This document shows positions 33,083 to 37,060 of a stretch of DNA of 37,060 nt, piece after piece. Location of the stretch: the NCBI GenBank assembly GCA_017427645.1, contig JAFRSI010000165.1, forward strand, positions 1-37,060, given 5' to 3'. The stretch is from Oscillospiraceae bacterium (GTDB taxonomy: Bacteria > Bacillota > Clostridia > Oscillospirales > Oscillospiraceae). The notes under the pieces were generated by a model. It was given only the letters and a program-made list of their open reading frames with translations, had not been told where the DNA came from and did no database searches. Every line of letters starts with the position of its first letter. Position 1 is the stretch's first letter. The translations under genes and the position numbers were made by a program.

Positions 33083-33997
33083 TCAGTTGTCGCTTTCTGC
33101 CGGATGCAGCAGAAGCTGGATGGCGCCGGGATGGTTCCGGATCTCCACCAGCGGGGCGCTGGGGGCGTATTCGCCGTCCAGGGACCAGGGGATATCCTCC
33201 GCGGTCTCCACCGTGACCGAGCGGACGTGGCGGAAGAACACGCCGGGGTAGTCGTAGTCCATGGAGGTGAGGGCGACGATCAGATTCTGCAGATCCAGCG
33301 GCGACTTGGGCATCTTCAGCAGCAGCAGCTCGAACATGCCGTCGTTCATCTTCACCAGGTTGGCCTTCAGCTTCAGCAGGCCGCCCAGAGAGGTGGAGTT
33401 GCACACGGCGCCGAAGATGAATTCCTCGTCGAAGACCTCCCCGTCTGCGGTGACACGGCAGCGGTAGGGCCGCAGGGAATTCAGATCGCCCAGTCCCTCC
33501 AGGATGTAGGCGAAGTGGCCCAGAGCATTCTTCGTGGCCTGGGGCGCGGAATAGGAGGAGCGGGTAAAGGCGCCGAAGGAGGCCACGTAGGAGAAATAGC
33601 GCCCGTTGTGGGAGCCCACGTCCAGAGGAAAGGGCTGACCCTGGGCAACGATGGCCGCAGATTTCTCCGTCTGAGCGGGGATATGCAGGCTGGCGGCAAA
33701 GTCGTTGGTGCTGCCGTTGGGCAGATAGCCCACCGGGGGCCGGCGATCCAGAGACATCAGGCCGGAGATGGTTTCGTTCAGCGTGCCGTCGCCGCCGGAG
33801 CACACCACGGCGTCAAACTGTCCGCCCAGCTCCCGCGCCACGCGGGTGGCGTCGCCGGGGCCCTCGGTCATATGGATGTGGACCAGATAGCCGGCCCTGG
33901 AGAACTGCGCCGCCGCGTCAAAAAGGGGGGCGCGGGATTTGGTCCTGCCGGAGCGGGGGTTCACAATGAACAGCAGCGTTTTCATATTCGGTTCCAT
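33083..33997 (-). CDS. diacylglycerol/lipid kinase family protein (DagK/YegS-like)
   Basis: A cytoplasmic lipid kinase of the diacylglycerol kinase catalytic family. FIVNPRSGRTKSRAP, CSGGDGTLNETISGLM (the GGDGT nucleotide motif) and GYLPNGSTNDFAASL are diagnostic; the beta-rich second half ends ETAEDIPWSLDGEYAPSAP, the usual late DGE motif. The start is uncertain: ATG 33997 (304 residues) is used here, but 34012 and 33985 are possible; the nearest purine-rich site is AGGGAG at about 34013-34018. B. subtilis DgkB, which supports lipoteichoic acid cycling, is the closest well-known relative in type. It is a single-gene unit, divergent from the AI-2E transporter gene. Confidence 0.9.
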   Translation of the reverse strand: MEPNMKTLLFIVNPRSGRTKSRAPLFDAAAQFSRAGYLVHIHMTEGPGDATRVARELGGQFDAVVCSGGDGTLNETISGLMSLDRRPPVGYLPNGSTNDFAASLHIPAQTEKSAAIVAQGQPFPLDVGSHNGRYFSYVASFGAFTRSSYSAPQATKNALGHFAYILEGLGDLNSLRPYRCRVTADGEVFDEEFIFGAVCNSTSLGGLLKLKANLVKMNDGMFELLLLKMPKSPLDLQNLIVALTSMDYDYPGVFFRHVRSVTVETAEDIPWSLDGEYAPSAPLVEIRNHPGAIQLLLHPAESDN

Positions 33998-34049
33998 AGC
34001 GATTCTGTACATCTCCCTGCATGATGGTTTTAAAACAAAGACGAAAAGC

Positions 34050-34078
34050 ATTATACTATGAGCTTCCGGAAAATTCAA
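34050..34078 (-). promoter_or_regulatory. promoter of the diacylglycerol-kinase-like gene
   Basis: On the - strand: TTGAAT (34078-34073), 17-base spacer, TATAAT (34055-34050). Confidence 0.75.
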
Positions 34079-34102
34079 CTGTCAAAACTGAGAGAAAAGC
34101 AG

Positions 34103-34131
34103 TTGCAAAACGGGAAGAACTTGGGTATGAT
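34103..34131 (+). promoter_or_regulatory. promoter of the AI-2E transporter gene
   Basis: TTGCAA (34103-34108), 17-base spacer, TATGAT (34126-34131). Divergent from the promoter at 34050-34078; the -35 elements are about 24 bases apart. Confidence 0.7.
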
Positions 34132-34170
34132 AAAAAAAGGAAAAAATCTGGAGGATAAGGGGGGATAGCC

Positions 34171-35421
34171 TTGGAGGAGCGGAAACAGTATTTGCGGCTG
34201 GGACTGACGCTGTTTCTGACGGCCTGCGCCATCCTGGTGTTTTACGACACGTTCTATATGGGCGGCACGCTGCAGAGCTTCACCACCAAGCTGATCCGCG
34301 TTCTGGCCCCGGTGCTGTACGGCTTTGTCATGGCCTATCTGCTGGCCCCCATCGTCAACTGGCTGGAGAGGGTCCTCACCGGCGAGGCGGACCGGGCCTT
34401 GAAGGGGAAGAAGAAGGCAGGCAGCAAGCGGTGGCTCCGGGCGCTCAGCATCCTGCTGACCTGGGCTTTCGTCATCCTGCTGGTGTATCTGCTGATGGTC
34501 ATGCTGATCCCCCAGTTGGTGGACAGCATCACCATGCTGGTCAACAACGCTGAGAACTACTACAACAAGATCTACGACTGGGCCAGCGGCCTTTTCAAGA
34601 GCGACAGCGAGACCGGCAGCTGGGCCGCCAGCCTGATCGATCAGTATTATGACGTCGCCCTGGACTACCTGAAGAGCCACATCCTGCCCTGGGCGCAATC
34701 CATGATCACCAGCCTGACCGGCGGCATCTGGAGCGGTATCTGGGGCGTGGTGAGCTTCCTGAAGAACACCATCGTGGGCATTATCGTCTCGGTCTATATG
34801 CTGGCCATGAAGGAGCGCAGCGCGGCCCGCTGTGCCAAGCTGATCTACGGCGTCTTCCGGGAGGATCGGGCGCAGCTGATCATCAAGGGCACCCGCAAGG
34901 TGGACGAGATCTTCTCCGGCTTCGTCCGGGGCAAGCTGCTGGACTCCCTGATCATCGGCATCCTGTGCTTCATCGGCTGCTCCATCCTGAAGCTGCCCTA
35001 TACGCCCCTGGTCAGCGTGATCGTGGGCGTCACCAACGTGATCCCCTTCTTCGGCCCCTTCATCGGCGCCGTTCCCAGCGCCTTCCTGATCCTGCTGGTC
35101 AGCCCCGTCAAGTGTCTGTATTTCATCATCTTCGTCGTGATCCTCCAGCAGCTGGACGGCAACGTCATCGGCCCCAAGATCCTGGGGGGCTCCACCGGCA
35201 TCTCCAGCTTCTGGGTGGTGGTGGCCATTCTGGTGGGCGGCGGCTTCGGCGGCCTGCCGGGCATGTTCCTGGGCGTGCCCGTGTGCGCCTGTCTCCACGC
35301 CCTGCTGAAATACGTGATCGACGGACGGCTGCGCCGGCGGAACATGCCCACGGAGGCATACCGCTACGTGGAAAGAGACCGGGAAACCGACCGGCAGCCG
35401 GAAGAAGAGAAGAGAGAATAA
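34171..35421 (+). CDS. AI-2E family transporter (PerM/YdiK-like)
   Basis: A multi-span membrane protein of the AI-2 exporter (PF01594-type) family. The 416 residues begin with a membrane segment, have a soluble loop with acidic and amphipathic helices (about residues 110-190) and end in the conserved PFFGPFIGAVPSAFLILLVSP and GNVIGPKILGGSTGISSFWVVVAILVGGGFGGLPGMFLGVP motifs. The C-terminus is a highly charged cytoplasmic tail. Members export or exchange different solutes (AI-2, ions); the real substrate is not known. TTG 34171 is the start; GGAGGATAAGGGGGG lies upstream. Confidence 0.9.
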   Translation: MEERKQYLRLGLTLFLTACAILVFYDTFYMGGTLQSFTTKLIRVLAPVLYGFVMAYLLAPIVNWLERVLTGEADRALKGKKKAGSKRWLRALSILLTWAFVILLVYLLMVMLIPQLVDSITMLVNNAENYYNKIYDWASGLFKSDSETGSWAASLIDQYYDVALDYLKSHILPWAQSMITSLTGGIWSGIWGVVSFLKNTIVGIIVSVYMLAMKERSAARCAKLIYGVFREDRAQLIIKGTRKVDEIFSGFVRGKLLDSLIIGILCFIGCSILKLPYTPLVSVIVGVTNVIPFFGPFIGAVPSAFLILLVSPVKCLYFIIFVVILQQLDGNVIGPKILGGSTGISSFWVVVAILVGGGFGGLPGMFLGVPVCACLHALLKYVIDGRLRRRNMPTEAYRYVERDRETDRQPEEEKRE

Positions 35422-35427
35422 GACGGA

Positions 35428-35461
35428 GCGGAGTCCGCCTGAGAAGGCGGGCTCCCCCTTT
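35428..35461 (+). terminator. terminator of the AI-2E transporter gene
   Basis: An 11-bp stem (35428-35438 with 35443-35453, one G-U pair), GAGA loop, followed by CCCTTTTC. Confidence 0.8.
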
Positions 35462-35494
35462 TCAAAAGCATCTGAACGAAGGAAGAAAACGGAT

Positions 35495-35917
35495 ATGACA
35501 GAGGAACTGAGAGAAACCATGCTGCGCTTCGGCAGAAGCGCCAACCCCTTTGACGAGCACAACGGCGTGCGTCTCACCGACGTGGGGGACGGCTTTGCCG
35601 TGGTGGAGACGGATCTGTGCCGCGAGAATCTGAACTCCTGGAACTCCCCCCACGGCGGGCTGCTGTTCACCATGGCGGACGTGGCCTGCGGCGTGGCCGC
35701 CATCAGCCTGCGGCAGGAGCAATGCGTCACGGTGAACGCCTCCATGGATTTTCTGGCTGCTGCGGGCAGCACGGGCCGCCTGCGGGCGGTGGGCCGGGTG
35801 GAGCGCTGCGGCAGAAAGCTGTGCTTCACCACCGCCGAGATCCGGGATGAGCAGGAGACCCTGCTGGCGCGGATCCAGGTGACCATGTATTTTACGGGCC
35901 GGAAGCTGGAATTATAA
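35495..35917 (+). CDS. PaaI-like hotdog-fold thioesterase
   Basis: A 140-residue hotdog-fold protein, probably hydrolysing an acyl-CoA thioester. NSPHGGLLFTMADVACGVAAI holds the conserved HGG and Asp of the PaaI family; VTVNASMDFLAAAGSTGRLRAVGRVERCGRKLCFTTAEI follows as the second strand set. The substrate is unknown. ATG 35495 follows GAAGGAAG. It is followed by the DUF3810-like gene after 33 bases and may be cotranscribed with it. Confidence 0.9.
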   Translation: MTEELRETMLRFGRSANPFDEHNGVRLTDVGDGFAVVETDLCRENLNSWNSPHGGLLFTMADVACGVAAISLRQEQCVTVNASMDFLAAAGSTGRLRAVGRVERCGRKLCFTTAEIRDEQETLLARIQVTMYFTGRKLEL

Positions 35918-35950
35918 GTGAGTGACCGGCGGGACCGGTGGGGAGGATCT

Positions 35951-37033
35951 ATGAAAGCCTGGCTGCTGCGCTTCAAAAAACTGCATATCTGGCTGGCGGC
36001 TGCGGCGGTTTTCCTGGGGGCTTATTTTCTCCTGCGCCGCAGCAGGCCGCTGATGGACGCCCTGGCCGACTATGTGACCACGCCCTATAAGCGGACCATG
36101 GCCGCCCTGTGCAGCGTGACGGAGATCTCCGTGGCGGAGGTGCTCTACGTGTCGCTGGCGGCGGTGGCCATCTTCTACGTGGCCAACGTGGTGCGGAAGC
36201 TGATCTGCGAGAAGCACCGCGGGGAGACGCTGTACCGCTTTGTGCTGACGGTGGTGTGCGTGGTCGTGACGATCTACGCCGGCTTCTGCCTGCTGTGGGG
36301 CATCAACTACCACACGGACAGCTTTCAGGACCGCTCCGGCATCGTGGCCCGGAAGGGCACGCCGGAGGAGCTGAAGGAACTGACGGCGGACTTTGCCCGG
36401 GTGCTGTCCGACATTGCCGACACGGTGCCCAGGGACGAGAACGGCGTATTTACCGCCGACCGCCGGGAGATCCTGCGCGCAGCCGCCGGCGTCTACGAGG
36501 AGGCATATGACACCATCCCCTGTCTGCAGGCAAGGGACGTGGAGCCCAAGGCCTTCGTATGCTCCCGGGCCATGACGGCCATGGACTTTACCGGCTTCTA
36601 TTTCCCCTTCACCGGAGAGGCCAACATCAATATCGACAGCCCCGAGGTATTCACGCCCACCACGGCCATTCACGAGATGGCGCACCAGCGGCAGATCGCC
36701 TCGGAGCAGGAGTGCAATTTCGTGGCCATCGCGGTTTCCGCCATGAGCAGCGATCCGCTGTACCGCTATTCCGGCTGGCTCATGGGCTACGTCCACCTGT
36801 CCAACGCCCTCTATAAGGTGGACCGGGAGGCGTGGCAGCAGATCCACAGCTCCCTGCCGGAGACGGTCCTGGCGGATATGCAGTACAACAACGCCTACTG
36901 GACCCGGAACCACACCTCCTTCACAGACGCTACCCAGAAGGTCTACGACTCCTTCATCAAGAGCAACGGGGACCACAACGGCGTGCAGAGCTACGGCATG
37001 GTGGTGGATATGCTGCTGGCCTACTATGGATGA
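35951..37033 (+). CDS. DUF3810-like membrane protein with HExxH zinc-peptidase motif
   Basis: A 360-residue protein with three N-terminal membrane segments (to about residue 110) and an extracytoplasmic or cytoplasmic domain carrying TAIHEMAHQRQIASEQECNF. His241, Glu242 and His245 form an HExxH zinc motif; Glu in the following SEQECNF could be the third ligand, as in gluzincins. FYFPFTGEANIN is another family-typical segment. Members of DUF3810 are of unknown function. I chose ATG 35951, just behind GGGGAGGAT, rather than an upstream GTG at 35918. Stop TGA at 37031-37033; the remaining 27 bases hold nothing recognisable. Confidence 0.82.
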   Translation: MKAWLLRFKKLHIWLAAAAVFLGAYFLLRRSRPLMDALADYVTTPYKRTMAALCSVTEISVAEVLYVSLAAVAIFYVANVVRKLICEKHRGETLYRFVLTVVCVVVTIYAGFCLLWGINYHTDSFQDRSGIVARKGTPEELKELTADFARVLSDIADTVPRDENGVFTADRREILRAAAGVYEEAYDTIPCLQARDVEPKAFVCSRAMTAMDFTGFYFPFTGEANINIDSPEVFTPTTAIHEMAHQRQIASEQECNFVAIAVSAMSSDPLYRYSGWLMGYVHLSNALYKVDREAWQQIHSSLPETVLADMQYNNAYWTRNHTSFTDATQKVYDSFIKSNGDHNGVQSYGMVVDMLLAYYG

Positions 37034-37060
37034 TGCATTGCCAAACGGAAAAGCGATGCC

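Noticed and set aside
34075-35976. Long - strand frame opposite the AI-2E transporter and thioesterase genes
   Set aside because: Asp/Gln/His-rich antisense shadow; both + strand genes carry clear family motifs.

Overview
The window reads as chromosome of a GC-rich, endospore-forming Firmicute, most likely a gut Clostridia of the Oscillospiraceae/Ruminococcaceae kind. This is inference from gene content (SpoIIE, dipeptide and peptide uptake, the order rimP-nusA-rnpM-infB-rbfA-nrnA-truB-ribF, rpsF-ssb-rpsR), from strong GGAGG ribosome-binding sites, frequent GTG/TTG starts and sigma-A-like promoters. No tRNA, rRNA, insertion sequence, phage gene or CRISPR array was seen. Almost all of the DNA is coding, and no gene-free stretch exceeds 300 bases.

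Left part, mostly + strand (1-16.2 kb). A partial cysS is followed by a promoter and the operon larC - CsoR/InrS-like metal sensor - pepV - flavin reductase, which ends at a clear terminator. Next is a five-gene peptide/nickel-type ABC importer operon (substrate-binding lipoprotein, two permeases, two short ATPases) with a metallophosphoesterase at its end. Its terminator hairpin physically overlaps the promoter of pepT. Then comes a four-gene cell-surface cassette: a DUF4358-like lipoprotein, a DHHW (AlgJ/AlgX-like) protein, an MBOAT acyltransferase and a second DHHW protein, probably for O-acylation of an envelope polymer. A dCMP/cytidine deaminase (comEB-like) gene with its own promoter closes this half at a bidirectional terminator.

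Middle part, - strand (16.2-33 kb). A lipoprotein of unknown role, rpsF-ssb-rpsR with its promoter and a possible S6:S18 leader hairpin, dusB, a small membrane-anchored hypothetical and spoIIE come first. Then the long rimP-to-ribF operon runs from about 29.95 kb down to a terminator at 21.7 kb. It has a strong promoter, an operator-like palindrome at the start point, an intrinsic terminator in its leader (candidate NusA-type attenuator), and an unusual cluster of inverted repeats, including a 34-nt perfect palindrome, between infB and rbfA. The zur-znuA-znuC-znuB operon has a consensus promoter with a perfect 7-1-7 Fur/Zur-type box at its start site.

Right end. A diacylglycerol-kinase-family gene (-) is divergent from an AI-2E-family transporter (+), followed by a PaaI-like thioesterase and a DUF3810 zinc-peptidase-like membrane protein.

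The most interesting points are: (i) the His-rich LarC beside a His-rich CsoR-family sensor whose residues match the nickel-sensor (InrS) ligand pattern, with an ABC importer of NikABCDE-like dimensions just downstream; (ii) the DHHW-MBOAT-DHHW cassette; (iii) the regulatory architectures at pepT, rimP and zur; (iv) the inverted-repeat cluster between infB and rbfA. None of these is proof of a new system.
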